64,000 nt of DNA, taken from positions 350,001 through 414,000 of the forward strand of contig WPIO01000148.1 of the NCBI GenBank assembly GCA_009760855.2, in the 5' to 3' direction. Position numbers and translations under genes: made by a program. This document shows positions 47,723 through 60,893 of the stretch, piece by piece (position 1 is the stretch's first letter; every line of letters starts with the position of its first letter). Below the pieces are notes generated by a model. That model saw nothing but the letters and a program-made list of their open reading frames with translations, was not told the DNA's origin and made no database searches. This DNA comes from Cristatella mucedo. Its lineage: Eukaryota > Bryozoa > Phylactolaemata > Cristatellidae.

Positions 47723-49600
47723 GTCAGTAACTCCACAAAGTCATAAAGACCATGTGGGTGTTACGCAGGAGAGTTTTGTATAGCACACTCAAAGCCTAAG
47801 CGGCTTTCGGTACGCATTCGGTAGCCGACAGACTTTGTCTCACGCAACAAAGAGAAAGTGGGAAGCATAGCAGAGTCAGGAGAGCAGTTGAGGTAGTGAG
47901 TAGCAGGATAGAAGTAGCAGTTCAGGACCGCTGAAAAAGATGTGCCATAGTCGGCAGTTGGAGAGTAGATGTCGTTGCGTAAGAATTGTGGAAGCGAGTT
48001 CCACAGTCTAGGACCTGCAGAGCTAAAGCTTCTGTCGCCAACTGTCTTTAAGCAGAGGAATGGGACAGCTAATTTATTGTCCACACAGGACCTGAGGGCG
48101 CGAACAGGCTGAAACTGATGCAGCAGTTCAGCTAGGTACGAAGGAGCCAAGCCGTGGCGGGCCTTGTGGGTCAGCGTTAGAACTTTGCTCTGTATCCTTT
48201 GCTCAACCGGCAACCATCCTAGCTCTTTCAGCAAAGGTGACACGTGCTCAAACCGCTGGGACTTGAAGACCAGCCTTGCAGCCATATTCATAGTCCCGCT
48301 GTAGTGGCATAATAGCTTTCTTTGGTAGCCCAGCCAAAAGGGAATTACAATAATCAAGCCGAGACAGAACTAAAGAGCTAGTTAAATTTTTTACAAGCCA
48401 CTGTGGGAGACAGCTTCTAATCTTGGATAGGGATCGGATGTGATGGCTAGCTGTAGAGGCAGTCTTCTGAATGAAGCTTTTGAAATTGAGGCAGCTGTCG
48501 AACACGACACCTAGATTACGAGCACGTGGTGAAGGTCGCACAATAGCATCACCTATTAGAACAGCAAAGCCTTTTAATCCAGCCACACGCTTAGGGTGTC
48601 CTATGAGAAGCAGTTCGGTTTTATCGTCATTTAATTTCAGGAAGTTTTCCGACATCCAGGATCGAATATTGGCAAGGCAAGCATTCAGTTTCTCAGTTGC
48701 TGCAGCAGATTCCGACGGTTTAAATGACAAATACAACTGAGTATCGTCAGCATAGAAGTGATATCCTATTCCATGGGCCTTAATCACTTTTCCCAGAGGT
48801 TGCTTATAAATGGAGAACAGCAAGGGACCAAGTACAGACCCTTGAGGGACTCCACAGGTGACACTTCTCGTGTGTGAGACCTGACCCCCACACGACACGG
48901 ATTGAACACGATCAGACGAGTATGATTTAAACCACGCCAGTGCTTCGTCTGCCAGGCCGATCGTTGTTCTCAGTCGTTCAAGCAGAACTTTGTGATCAAT
49001 GGTGTCGAAGGCAGCAGACAGATCTAGCAGAGCTAGGGCAGTGACATTCCCGTCGTCGTTGCCACGTAGAATGTCACTGTTAACACGGAGGAGAGCAGTT
49101 TCAGTAGAGTGCTGCCTCTTGAAACCTGATTGAAATGTTTCTGACATTCCATTATTTTCAATATGTTCAACTAGCTGCTTAGCAACAATTTTTTCAAGAA
49201 TCTTTGATAAGAATGGAAGAAGGGAAACTGGACGATAGTTTGCTAGGACCTCTGTGTCTAATCCAGGCTTTTTAAGAATAGGTCTAACGATTGCCGATTT
49301 GAAGGACTTGAGGACGACCCCTTTTCCCAAAGAAGCATTAAAAATCTTGGTTATGGCAGGGCTAAGTTGGTCTGCAAGTGAAGACCACAGAGATGAAGGT
49401 ATAGGGTCTTCAGGAGACGAGCTCTTTTTGCTAGACCTTGTTAAGGCAGCCACATCACAGGCAGAAACATCAGAGAACCTTTTAAGAAAGGTCACAGGTT
49501 GAGGAACGGCGATTGCTTTGGTCGGAGGGGGCTTAATGGAAGCACGAATGTGCACAATTTTTTTCAGTAAAGAAGGCTGAAAACTTTACGGCTGAGCCCT
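47723..49600 (-). mobile_element. LINE-2 (CR1/L2-like) non-LTR retrotransposon, nearly complete RT region
   Basis: The minus frame 49555-48248 encodes 435 residues: fingers (VRPILKKPGL, NYRPVSLLPFLSKILEKI), LDLSAAFDTIDH at 178-189, GVPQGSVLGPLLF at 235-247, and an intact YADD at 268-271. It then changes frame near 48290 (one-base indel around PLQ / MNMAARLV) and continues in 48357-47761 with GWLPVEQRI and the usual end FLCLKTVGDRSFSSAGPRLW. The 3' end lies against a GTAT microsatellite. An endonuclease domain is not present, so the copy is 5'-truncated. Confidence 0.92.
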
Positions 49601-50388
49601 TGCATTCCCATGGGACAGTGTTGCAGTTAGGCGGCGGAAAGAGGCTGACAGGCCAGTGCTCAATCATGTGCGAGTGTCATGTGCCCACACTTGCTTTCTG
49701 TTCAGACGATGAAAACGAACCAAAGACAGCTCTCCTATGCACTGCCTCGGTTATTGTGAATTCTGGCACCCTATTTGTGCAGAAGCATGCAGCTTGCTGT
49801 GGTAGTGCCTTTCGGTTTGTTGTGGTGCCTTTCGGAGCTAAAGAATTTCGTAGGTTTCGTTTGTGCTCCAAAAGTAGCTAGCTAGGCATTCAGATGAATC
49901 TGAGGTTGCGCCGTGTGCAGATGTGCGTGGATCTAATCCATCCATGGCTCCACAACTTCCTCGATGTGACTAAGCTGTCGCTCTGCTGGAGAATGCAATT
50001 GAAAGTCGGTCAAAGCTTGAGTGACTTTTTTATTGCAAAGCTGCAGAAGACAGAGCCTCACCCCCAACTATTGGTGGACAAGCAGCAAAGTCTGCAGACT
50101 TCTTGTTCCACCAGTGCTGTCGGCTGTGCAGTTCTCCGCCAGTTCGTATGTGCTGCTTGGAAAATCTGTAGGATAAGCAGCCGTCTGGCAGATGTGATAG
50201 TGATGGTAATACTCATTTTTATTCTGAAAAAATCTTGGGAGCAGGATTAGTTTCGAGTTTTAAAATTTTCTTTTGGACATGACCTGCTCCTAGGAGCGCA
50301 CTAAATGCAGCAGCAGTAATAAAACCCTGGCTGGATCGCTTCTGGCTTACCATGATCAGCCTAGCTGATTTTGATAAATTAAGCTGCT

Positions 50389-50392
<4 letters not shown>

Positions 50393-50465
<73 letters not shown>

Positions 50466-50480
50466 CATGCATGCATGCAT
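50393..50480. repeat. (AT)n(GT)n(GCAT)n compound microsatellite
   Basis: AT run to about 50448, GT run to about 50465, then four GCAT units. Confidence 0.95.
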
Positions 50481-50746
50481 AGCACAGTATGTAACGGTTT
50501 TCTCAGCGGTAAAGTCGTTGCTCTGCCTATTTAAGGTGCCGAGTACAATCTTTGTTATTAAAAAAAAACAATTATAGCTCGTGCTTGCATTTTCATTATT
50601 ATGGGTGGAAACTTATGGACTTCGATCAATATATTTATTTATGCTCTTGATGTATAATTATTGTATGGCTACTCACGGCGCTTACCAAATGGACTAACAA
50701 CTTCGTGCCGTTTCAGTGGACACGCATTTGCTGTTCAAAAACTGCA

Positions 50747-50770
50747 CCCCCCCCCCCCCCCCCCCCCCCC
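50747..50770. repeat. Poly-C tract
   Basis: About 24 consecutive C residues. Confidence 0.95.
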
Positions 50771-50977
50771 GCAGAGCGTGCTTGGCTGAGAGTCTCTTTG
50801 GCCATCTAGTAAGAAGCAATAAGCACAGGAAGCATCATTAATAGCTGTGCAGGATGAGAGATGTTTGGATTGGTGTTTGTGGTTGTGCACGTGTTTCTAC
50901 TCATTTGCTGAGTGCATCGGTAATCCTGAGGTTCTTCCTCTTCCTCTTCCTCATCCTCCTAATGTAATGTAATGTAC

Positions 50978-51085
50978 AGTCTCCGTCTGTAACTCAACAA
51001 AGCCACATAGACTATGTGGGTGTTAGGCAGGAGTGTTTGCTGTAGCGTGCTTTCGGTACACAATCGGAAACCAGCAGACGTCGGG
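50978..51085 (-). mobile_element. LINE-2 3' terminal fragment
   Basis: tctccgtctgtaactcaaca, atgtgggtgttaggcaggag and ctttcggtacacaatcggaa match the end of the LINE-2 copy at 47723-47820. Confidence 0.75.
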
Positions 51086-52514
51086 CGCCTAAGCTGTCGG
51101 CAGCCACAAGCGTTCTTCCCCTCTCCACCCCACCCCAACCGACCCCACCCCCTGATGGTGGGTGGGTGCTCTGTCCATGCTGCTCGGACGCCTCGGGACT
51201 GTGAGCTCGCCCTAAGTAGGTCGCATCTGTTTACCGGATTATGGGGCTGATTTTAAATGTAAATATCCCGCAATTCTTTAGCCGCATAGCCTCCGGAGAA
51301 TGCTCTTCAGCCTCCTTTAAAAGTTTTCGAAATGTTGTTTTTGCATTTCACCCGAAGCTTGGCTCTGTTGGCTCGGCGCCCGGAAGCGTTGCTAAGATCC
51401 CTCCCCCTTTAAAAGAAATCGCTGTCTCATTTTGGAGAACCTGGAGATGGGCCTCAAGGCTTGCAGCCAAGAAGTTTCATTGAGCCATGTCGAACAAAAG
51501 AAGAAAAAAATGTGTTGTCTTCCCTGTCGTGCAGACATATTAAAGCTGCACACCAGAGGTATTTAAGTAATGTGCGCTGTTACGGATGTGCAGGTGTATA
51601 GTGCTAAGTAATGTGCGACGTTTAGGTTTGTCGGTTGATTTGATAAACAAGCAGCACGGCATCTTCTATTTAGAAAAGACTGAAGCCTTGGTTACACCGC
51701 ATAGCATCCCATATTCAAAGACTTGCTCTGAACGCCTTAATATAACTCGAGCCTACGAACGTCAGCCGTTTTTATTTTGGCCGTAGGATGTATGTGACAA
51801 ACCCCAGGATTTTTATTGGTCGGCTGAACCAACAAGGGGCCAAAAAGTAGAAATTCGTTCTCCTTCTTAGAGTCTGCAGGCTTGGCTCCTCCTCAAAATG
51901 TGGTGACGTATGGTGATGTAGTAACCCAAATCTGTGGGAAATCAGTGTAGAATTTTTGCCGATTTAGGAGGAAAGTCTGCCGTGTAAACGCAACTTTAGA
52001 CCTTCTAGGAAGACCTGCCTCCTTCATACTGCGTGTGTTGTCATTCACTCGACACAAGTGTCAGCCCTATCCTCGGTAGACTGAGTGCAGCATGCAGCAC
52101 ACTGAGAGCCTCGTCGTCCCCGTGTCTCGGCCTTTTAAGCCCCGGCTGTCTAGAGGAAAAATGGGGTGCGAGTCTCCTCTGGCTAAAAATCTGGAGCTTC
52201 GCCACATCGACGGCTCGCTCAGTCCTGGCAGCTTCCGGAGCTGCTCTCCAAGCATGGTCGCCCTGCCCTACTGGATGCTTGATATAGCCACTGCCGAAGG
52301 GCCATCGGGCTTCCTCGGATGTCTAAAGGAGGCGTGTCCGTGGTGCACTACTTCCGGGTTGGGGCCGGTGTGTGCGAGCCAAAACTCCCTAGCTGTTTTT
52401 CATGTGTGCCTCTTATGTTTTTATTTCCATCTATAACTCTTCGTAGCCACGAAGAAGTGGACGGCTACCTTTTTTAGGACCTTTTTTGTAAGCTTTTGGA
52501 GCGCAAGGAGCACT

Positions 52515-52590
52515 GGAACTGACTTAGCAGTTCAGCCAGGTACGAAGGAGCTGTCTTCACGAGCCCTGTAGGTCAGAATAAGAATGGGGA
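52515..52590 (-). mobile_element. LINE-2 short fragment
   Basis: ttagcagttcagccaggtac and gaaggagctgtc match 48120-48150 of the LINE-2 copy; the rest is decayed. Confidence 0.5.
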
Positions 52591-52633
52591 GGGGGTAAGA
52601 GCTTTGGTTTCCGCATCTGCTTACCCACCAGGA

Positions 52634-52685
52634 GCTCTCTCTCTCTATCTCTCTCTTTCTCTCTTTTTCTGTCTCTCTCTGTCTG

Positions 52686-52769
<84 letters not shown>
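52634..52769. repeat. (CT)n microsatellite
   Basis: About 135 bases, imperfect on the left and pure on the right. Confidence 0.96.
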
Positions 52770-52772
<3 letters not shown>

Positions 52773-52929
52773 CGATTCCAGCAGTGAGGGCATGCGGCTG
52801 AATTCCATGGAATTGAAGACTCACTAGTAGCTGTATTTAGCACCTTAAGAGAAGCTTGATGGCCTTTGTTGGCAATTGATTGTGTCGCTACTTGCACTCT
52901 TCCTCAAAAGTCTTTTTCCACCACTAGAT

Positions 52930-53132
52930 CGCACCTAATGGTTAGCCATCACATTCGATCCCTATATAAGATTAGGGACTGTCTACCTAGGCGGCTTGCA
53001 AAAAATATAACTAGCTCCCTGGTTCTGTCTTGGCTAGATTATTGCAAGTCCGTGTTGGCTGAGCTACCGAAAAAAAACCCTAGGCCATTGCAGTTGATGA
53101 TGAATGTGGCTGCAAGGCTAGTTTCTTTATTA
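52930..53132 (+). mobile_element. LINE-2 fragment
   Basis: The frame HHIRSLYKIRDCLPRRLAKN and LVLSWLDYCKSVLAELPKKN matches residues 380-425 of the LINE-2 RT at 48248-49555, in the opposite orientation. It continues MNVAARLVS, which shows the frame that the long copy lost. Confidence 0.85.
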
Positions 53133-53425
53133 GCTTCCTTTGAAATGTCGCCAGTTCGGGTGTCATGACGTCAGACAGGAGGGAATTCCAGGCTTTGCGC
53201 ACATATAGATTAATGCTTGGTCTCCAAAGAATTTGAGGTTGGTTAGAGGCACAGCTAAACGACTCGAGTCAGAAGAGCTGGTGGGACGATACCTAGCCTG
53301 GTTGGGAAGCTAGTTTGAATAGGTAGGTTAGTGCAAGAGAAATAAAGGGACGGGAAAGTGAGCATATTTGACAAAACCTTGAAGTCGAAACGCTTCTTGA
53401 TGGGGGAGCCAATTGAGGTCCGTTA
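53133..53425 (-). mobile_element. LINE-1 fragment
   Basis: ggaattccaggctttgcgca, tggtctccaaagaatttgag, gttggttagaggcacagct and acaaaaccttgaagtcgaaa. Confidence 0.75.
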
Positions 53426-53942
53426 GAAGAGGCTGCGAAGTCAGCTGACCTTTAATTTACTGTTCAGTGTGTGCGCTCTTTCTCAAAGCTATATAGGCAA
53501 GAAAAGCTTGTATTGCCGCAGACCATTTTAGAGTCGTCAGTTGTGGGCTGTGAATTTAATCGACTGATCGCCGGTGGGTGGGGGCCAGTCACCAGTCCTC
53601 TGCAGAAGCGAACTGCAAGACTCGATCCGTCATCACCTTCACCTTCACTGACCCTTCACTCACGTTTTTGTCCTCCATCCATCGCTGCCCTTGCCTCCAT
53701 CGCTGCTGCTATGTGTGTGTGTGTATGAGCAAGCGGCCGCTGGTGCATATCGAAGATCATAACGCACATGCTGGTGATTCACGATCAATGCTTCTCTTTT
53801 CTGCTCTTCTCTAGTGCGATTGCCAATGCAGCCTCTAGATGGCATTGCCATGCGCCAATCGGAAATGTAGAGCAAAGCTCGAGGGTCCGAGGCAGCCGCT
53901 GCCAGAGAGTTGTGCCACCGTTTTCTTTTCTCTCTTTTTCAG

Positions 53943-53990
53943 GATGTGGACCTTCCCGAAAAGGTCGATCTGATCGTTAGCGAATGGATG
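53943..53990 (+). CDS. PRMT6: PRMT6-like arginine methyltransferase, double-E loop exon 1
   Basis: This is a 16-codon exon, DVDLPEKVDLIVSEWM, between acceptor ctctctttttcag and donor gtatgt, phase 0 at both ends. It contains the first catalytic Glu of the double-E loop (SEWM) and the motif II strand before it (VDxIVSEWMG). It is one of the shortest exons of the gene. Confidence 0.94.
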
Positions 53991-54189
53991 GTATGTCTCG
54001 TTTGCTACGCACCTGGTGCCGTCTGCTAATGTGGTTTTGATGCCGATATTGTAGGCTGCTGCTGCATGCTGTCTGACTCCCGTGTGCTTCTGAATGTGCC
54101 CGCGCAAGTTTCCTTGGCTGTGTGTGGCCAGCCAGCAAAGTGGCCCACCATTGCAGTAGCAACCGTTGAGGGAGACTAATGAGCCGGAA

Positions 54190-54310
54190 ATGCTAATTCA
54201 TTTGTGTAGCGCCGTAAGAGAATTTAATCTCTGTCCAGAGGCTTCCCCATGCAGCTATTCAGAAGGGCTAGAGCCTACGACCTTGGTCTACGAAGGCAGG
54301 CACCTTTGCA
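54190..54310 (-). mobile_element. SINE-A copy, partial
   Basis: gtagcgccgtaagagaattt, aatctctgtccagaggcttc and gcctacgaccttggtc. Confidence 0.65.
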
Positions 54311-55414
54311 CCTGTTTGTTGGAATCGAAAGAGTAGCAAAAACAAGAAAAAATAAATTCGGCACGTGCGCTAAGAGCGGGAATGTGTTGCTTGCACATGT
54401 GCACCGCCCACTGAGCTGCTGTGGTGCATGCTGCAACGGAAGCTCACGTCGTTGGTACGAGAGCCGCTGAAAGCTGCTGCTTTTGGCACAATAAGTCCGA
54501 GTTTGGAGCAAGAGGCCCGAGTTCAATTCCCGAACCGCAAGAGAGACACGGTACTTGCAGTAAAGAGACTGCACTGTGACATCGCCGAGGGCTACCTTCT
54601 GACTCTCCTAGTGTGACCTTTTGCTGGGGCATCACTAAGTCCCTAGCCGAGAAAAAACACTCGTATGTCACAACTTGACTCAAGCCCTCGTGCTACCTGG
54701 TAAGCCTTGTTAGGCTGCATTCCATCTGGGAAGCCACGTGACACTGCATTCCACCCTGAGAGCATTGTGAGGTCGTTGAGCATTCACTGCTGCTGCTTCT
54801 GCTGCCTGCCTGCCTGCCTGCCTGCCTGGCTTGCATGTACGCTGTCACCATTTTCTGTCATTCGCGGCGATCACCCTAAAACGATCGCTGCGCAGCCTCT
54901 GCTCGCAGCCTCTTGCCTCAAGCTGCTGCTGCTTGCCTGTGCCGTCGTCCCACCGACCGACCTCCCGAGGCCCCTGGTCCGTGTACCACAATCCTAGTCT
55001 TCTGGGCGGTCTTTTCGCTGCACCTTCGGAGCCGCTGCCCACGGCTGCCGTCGGCACGGACCCGGCTGCAGCTTATCGACTGCAGACGAAAGTGGTGTCG
55101 GCGGTGCCGCCCGCAGCTCTGGCCCCGCCGGGCACCTGCTCACCGCGATGCCCATCAGCTGCGCTGACGCATAGGCCACATCAGACTCACTGGTCGAATA
55201 CCCAGACCTCGGAGAGTTTTAGCCGTTAACTCCCTCCCCCCCCCACCCCGGGCGCCACGTCAGCCTAGGGGAGGCCCCTTCAGATGGTTGGGCTGCTGCT
55301 GGTACTGGTTCGCTTGCCTTTCAGGCTCGCCCAAGGCCAAGGAATCTTGGCATGGCTCTGCTACGATCCTGCTCTCAGTAGCTGCACGAGCTACGAGCCT
55401 GCTGCTGGTAATCT

Positions 55415-55690
55415 AATGTAATGTATATCCGTCTGTAACTCCTTAAAGTCATAAAGACCATTTGGGTGTTACGCAGGAGAGTTGTGTATAGCGCACTCAC
55501 AGCCTAAGCGGCTTTCGGTACGCATTCGGTAGCCAACAGACTTCGTCTCACGCAACAAAGAGAAAGTGAGAAGTATAGCAGAGTCAGGAGAGCAGTTGAG
55601 GTAGTGGGTAGCATAGAAGTAGCAGTTCAGGACCACTGAAAAAGATGTGCCATAGTCGGCAGTAGGAGAGTAGTTGTCGTTGAGTAAGAA
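55415..55690 (-). mobile_element. LINE-2 3' end
   Basis: ccgtctgtaactccttaaag, ggcggctttcggt-like agcggctttcggtacgcatt, cagttgaggtagtgggtagc and gatgtgccatagtcggcagt are nearly identical to 47727-47980. Confidence 0.88.
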
Positions 55691-55722
55691 GGCTTCCTCT
55701 TCGCATTGTCAGTCAGCGCCTG

Positions 55723-55876
<154 letters not shown>

Positions 55877-56824
55877 CTTTCTCTCTCTCACACACTTCTC
55901 ACTCCTTTGTCACGAGGGGGAGGATCATCCCTGTGTTAGCTGTGGAAACCACTGCAAACTACCCCTTAGTGCGGCACAAGGCACGGTCGCCTTACATGGT
56001 TTTGCCTTAACCTCCCCCATACTTTAGCCTTATGAGTGTGCACCTCAGGCTTCTGCCTTTCGTGGAGATAACCTCTCCTCATGTGCCAGCAGAGTCACAC
56101 ACCTTCAAGTCAAACGGAGGCGGAAGCAGTGAGTTGACTCGAGGTTGACCCTGAGGCTCCCGCCCTGGGTAGCAGTCATCGCAGCAGCGAGTAAGCCTTC
56201 GATTAGGTTATGAATTATTCATTGAAAAACAGACAGTGCAAATAGATTAATAGAGCCAGCAGAATTGTGCACCTTTTGTGCTTGGGCATCATGTGGCAGA
56301 CCAGCAGCAATGGGCTTTGTAATAGGAGGAGTTTGTAATTTGGTACGTTTGGCACTGAGCCACCAGCAAGAAGAGAATCGCCACAGCAGAGTCGGAACTC
56401 CTCCGGGTTGCCTCTCCTGCTTTCCATTCGGTTGGTATCCAGCTTTACCTGGAAAGGACGTGGTGAATTGCCTTGGGCATTGAGCTGACCTGGCCTCCGG
56501 CACCCTGCCTCCAGCATCAGTGCTGGCCACTCACCAGCTCACCAGAATCTCTCTCCTCTCCTCCCCCCCACCCGACGTCTGCCAAAGAGTGAAACGACTT
56601 GGCTCTGAGGCGTCTGCGCGGTGGCAGGCTCTGTGTCGCTGGGCACTCGTGTGCTGCTAGACCAGTTCTCCATAGTGCATGTGTAATGGCTCCCGTGCAC
56701 GCTGCTGCTGCTCGGGCAAACCGCTTGCTACTGCTCCTCCTTGCCACTGTATGCTGCTGCTACTTGCTGCTCGGCATATCTGTTGGCTGGTGATAACATG
56801 CACATTTTAAGCCCACATAAGCTC

Positions 56825-57200
56825 GCTCATAAAAGACAATTGTCGCGGTGGGAGCAAATTCGGTGAGGAACCGGTAGAGTTTTCAGCTTCTTTTTAAATG
56901 TTCTTAAGTCAGGTGATGTCGTGACGTCTGTCGGTATTGAGTTCTCGGCCTTGGGAGTATACGAACTGAGTGGACGGTTTTCAAATTTGTTGATAGATTT
57001 TTGAAATTTTTGAGGCACATGTAAACGGTTTGAGTCATAAGAGTTGATGGTGCTGTGCGCAGCCTGATTAGGAAGTATTTCCGATAGGTAGGCCTGACTG
57101 AGCAAGAGATCCTATCCGTACGGTAGCATGGCTGAAGTGTGAAAGAGGCTGCCAGGTGGCCTAGTATTGGCATAACGGATTGTAACCCTGAATTTAGAGC
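56825..57200 (-). mobile_element. Diverged LINE-1 fragment
   Basis: Minus frame LSSYTPKAENSIPTDVTTSP and DLRTFKKKLKTL is the C-terminal tail of the LINE-1 ORF; a decayed body follows. Confidence 0.75.
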
Positions 57201-58192
57201 TCCGAGGCCTTGGTGCGATGGTAATCTAGTATGCATCTTGTTGGTTCTCAGACTGTTTGTGTTTGCATTGGACCCAGCACGGAGAACGTTTTGAAGGATT
57301 TCAGGGCAAAGGTCATATGGTAGGATCAACATGCTCAATCAAAGTTCGACTAGAATAATGGTAGGCAGTGTTTTGTTTAAAAAAAAAAGACATTTAATAT
57401 TGTACTGCTTTCAGCTACTGCTCATGTACATTGGATGAATATATTTTTCTGAGTCGGCTTCATTGCCAGAGGAAGCCGCACCGCGATTTCTCAATGTATT
57501 CCCTCCTCCCCTCCCCCCTGCCCTAATTGTTCGTGCTTCGTGTGTGTGTCCTACCACCGCCGCATGATAGGGAGATCGGTGTTCGTAGTCACCTAACTTT
57601 GTGGGTTTGAGCTTATTACGGTCAAATGTTGAATGGTGAGTTTGAGGCTTGTCTTAAAATAGAGACAACCGTCTCCTATTTCCTTTCCTTCTTGCCTTAT
57701 GAGATCTTGTACATGCGACAGTGTTTGCCTACGTTTATAGGGGAGCAAGTTTGGTGGTGTAAATTCCGGCCTAGAAGAAGCGAATAACTATAATGACTGT
57801 GGTTCACACATTCTTTTCTGTTTTGGTGCATGACCTGTATCTGATTTGCACTCTTTGAATGAAGAATCTCGGGCATATCTTGAAATGTGGTTTCTAGATT
57901 GCTATTGTCGTGCAGAGAAAATGCATATAGGGGCAGCATTTATTGAGATTAATCTGTGTCGCTAGTGTGTGGGGTAGCCCCCCATCCACACCGCTTTTCG
58001 GTCCTTCTCGACATGGTAGGCCCAGAGAGCCATGATGGAGTAGTACAGTATGTATCTCATAACTGAACCCTGAACCAAAGCTTAGCAAGTGCAGTCATTG
58101 GTGGAGCCAGACTGAGTTGGCGTGCACCACCCGCTTTTCCCTTCTTTTGTTGGCAGTGGCCGCTTCTCTGTGACCGGCTCTCCTCTTTCTAG

Positions 58193-58261
58193 GGATACTG
58201 TCTGCTGCACGAGAGCATGCTCAAGTCCGTTCTCTGTGCCCGAGATCGCTTTCTAAAGAAG
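58193..58261 (+). CDS. PRMT6: PRMT6-like arginine methyltransferase, double-E loop exon 2
   Basis: This 23-codon exon reads GYCLLHESMLKSVLCARDRF and then LKK, between acceptor cctctttctag and donor gtaagc. Joined to the previous exon it gives SEWMGYCLLHESM, the complete double-E loop with both glutamates that bind the substrate arginine. LLHESM favours PRMT6; PRMT1, 3 and 8 have LFYESM. Phase is 0 on both sides. Confidence 0.94.
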
Positions 58262-58853
58262 GTAAGCTCTGCCCGACGTGTGCACAAGAACTTGTATGCC
58301 GTGCCACACGTGTTTCATGTTTACCGACTGTGGACATGTCTCCTGTTCTTTGCAAGTCGTTGATGCAGAACCGGCAACAGAAGTCGCAGTTTAAGCTGAC
58401 GCTCGCCTAGCTGATGCTGCCTTTCTCGGCTCGCTGTTTCAACAAAGAGGCTAGCAGCATGTTTGCATGCTAATGCGTGTCCTTCGAGTCTTGACGTGTC
58501 GACTACCCGTCCTCCTTTAAGGCTGCATGCCTGACGTGAGTGTGCCCAAGCAACGCAAACGAGGCACTCGTGCGTGCTCTGCTCTGCCCTCTTCCTCCTC
58601 CCCCCCCCCATGCTCATTTGTTCCTGCACGGTGTGAGTGGTGTTGTAGCTCGTGCTGTTGGAGCTGTGTTGAACCAAAGTCATTAGGCCACAGATGTGGA
58701 GCATGTGACAGTGACAGTCTCCTTGTCAGATGCAAATACTTATCGAACTGGTACCCCGAGGGGCGGCTAGCGAGTTGAAGTTGCTGAACAGATGCATGCC
58801 ACTATGCCGATTGTTGTAAAGCGCAGCAGCCATAAAGAGCCCCCCCACACGCA

Positions 58854-58854
<1 letters not shown>

Positions 58855-58918
<64 letters not shown>

Positions 58919-58925
58919 ACACATA
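58855..58925. repeat. (CA)n microsatellite
   Basis: About 65 bases of CA, 600 bases after a PRMT exon. Confidence 0.96.
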
Positions 58926-59702
58926 TTCTGCAAGACTTGGAATATATATATTCCAAGTCGTTAACTTTGAGCGGTATATTGCAAGGCCACCGACGGCCTA
59001 CATTCGCGTGGCACTAGCAATGGCGTGCAACTCTCTTCCGAGCCTAGAGTACTGCTGACTCGTTGTAAGTGCATAGCGCAACTGCTGTTTCTAGTTCTTT
59101 CCGTATTTGCGGGCCAGTTTGGAAGAGTGATTCATGAATCTGGTTTCATAAATACCACGCTGCTCTCAAGCCTCGGCTTGTCATGGCTCTTTCATAAGTG
59201 GTGTATAGATCAAGGTCGTTGGCTGCACTCAAATTCCATAACTGCGGGCGTTGCAGCCGTCGTTTGGCTCCTCAGCACATGCTCCTGCTATATGTAGACT
59301 GTAGGTGCCCCAGAGCGATGCATATGTCAGTGTACAGTGGTAGACTGCTTCAGGTGGCATTTACCTATTCTGCTAAAAGTCCAGTTCAAATGCAAAATTC
59401 TAACATTGACTAAATTGGATGGATGCTGTTCTTGTCGGGCCTGCGGATAGTGCTGAGTCTGAGGATTGATCGTCGCCGATTCACATCTACTCGGTGGTGC
59501 CTTTGCCTGGCCCGGCCCCGTCCTGCAATTAATTGGCAGCCGATCCTAGGCGTTGCTGCCGTCATCGCTGCCTCATTCGGGCAGCTTTTGTGTCACATCT
59601 ACTCTGCCTGCCTCGGCTAGCTCGATCTCTTGTGGTTTGTGTCCATGCTTGCTCCCGGCTGCGGTTTAGTCACAGAATCCAAGTAACTAGTGTTTTTTTT
59701 AG

Positions 59703-59776
59703 GGAGGCTACCTGTACCCGACGTCGGCTACACTCTATGCTGCACCCATATCGGATAATGACTCAGCCGAAAATTG
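59703..59776 (+). CDS. PRMT6: PRMT6-like arginine methyltransferase, start of the beta-barrel domain
   Basis: The acceptor is gtttttttttag (ending 59702). It reads GGYLYPTSATLYAAPISDND then SAEN and two bases of Trp, ending at donor gtgcgt. The pattern GGxLxPxSAxLxxAPISD matches the segment of PRMT6 that leads from the Rossmann fold into the C-terminal beta barrel. A long (CT)n microsatellite starts only 43 bases after the donor, inside the next intron. Confidence 0.9.
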
Positions 59777-59811
59777 GTGCGTTTCGCATGACTAGCCATA
59801 GCAGTCAGTGT

Positions 59812-59957
<146 letters not shown>

Positions 59958-60893
59958 GTATATGTCTGTCTTTCTCGAGCTGCTTAGATATGTCTCATTT
60001 TCTAGAATGACGTGGCAGCAGTTGTGTAGCATGCAAGCGGGCGATAGCAGAAAAGCTACTGTGCGCTATCTGTAAAGTTAGCACAGCGTTGAGTGTAGCT
60101 TGTACACCTCTGCCTTCCTCAGCCTCGCAGCTCTGCCGCAGCCCTGCAGACGTTTGATTGCGCTTCTGCTGTCCTGCCGAAATGCCATGAGCTAACTGCC
60201 CTGTCAGCCCTCCTCCCACACAGACATTTTGACCCGAGTCAAAGGGCAGGCTTGACCCCTAGCTGGTTGACTCCAAGCTGGCCGTATCACAAATCAACAG
60301 CCTACGAATGTACAGGTGCATTCAGAGCATGAGAACAAGAGAAGGCTGAAGATTATGTTACAGACTCCGGGGTCTTGGTGGGGCTCCAGTTTCAGTGATT
60401 CTCACGGTCTAGTCTCCAGTAGAGGATTATATTGTGAAACTAGCGACTACTGCAAGGTTTATTTTGGCTAGTGACCCTTGTGTGCTAGGCTTCATGCTAA
60501 CAAGTTCCCACAGCCTGATACAGGGTTTATAGTGAGATCTTGCTTCTGTGGCTGAAATATTCTGGCCGTGACTCGTTTCTTTGTATGCCCAGATTGCGCC
60601 CCTCTCCTGCAACCCCTCTCCTCGCAAGCAGCTGGAAGGCCTACTTCCTAGTTTATTTTCGGTAAGAACCTTACATCCCACGTCAAGGTTTCAGCTTTAA
60701 AAAAAAAAGATAAACGAGACACTCTTGCTAGTCCTGCATCCTACCCGTCAGTTGAACTAATGGTAATTATAGTTTTTACTTACAGCTGATGCTGTCGTGG
60801 GAGCTCTTTGCATACCCGTGCGACATTCCCTGCTGTTGTTGCCTTGTCGGGCAGCAAAAGATCTGCTCACTGCAGCACCTTGATGTTGTATAG

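Larger units (their letters stand above)
47616..53942 (+). other. PRMT intron, 6.3 kb
   Basis: gtaagg...ttttcag. Holds the main LINE-2 copy, LINE fragments and microsatellites. 49601-50392, 51086-52514 and 53426-53942 show nothing recognised. Confidence 0.8.
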
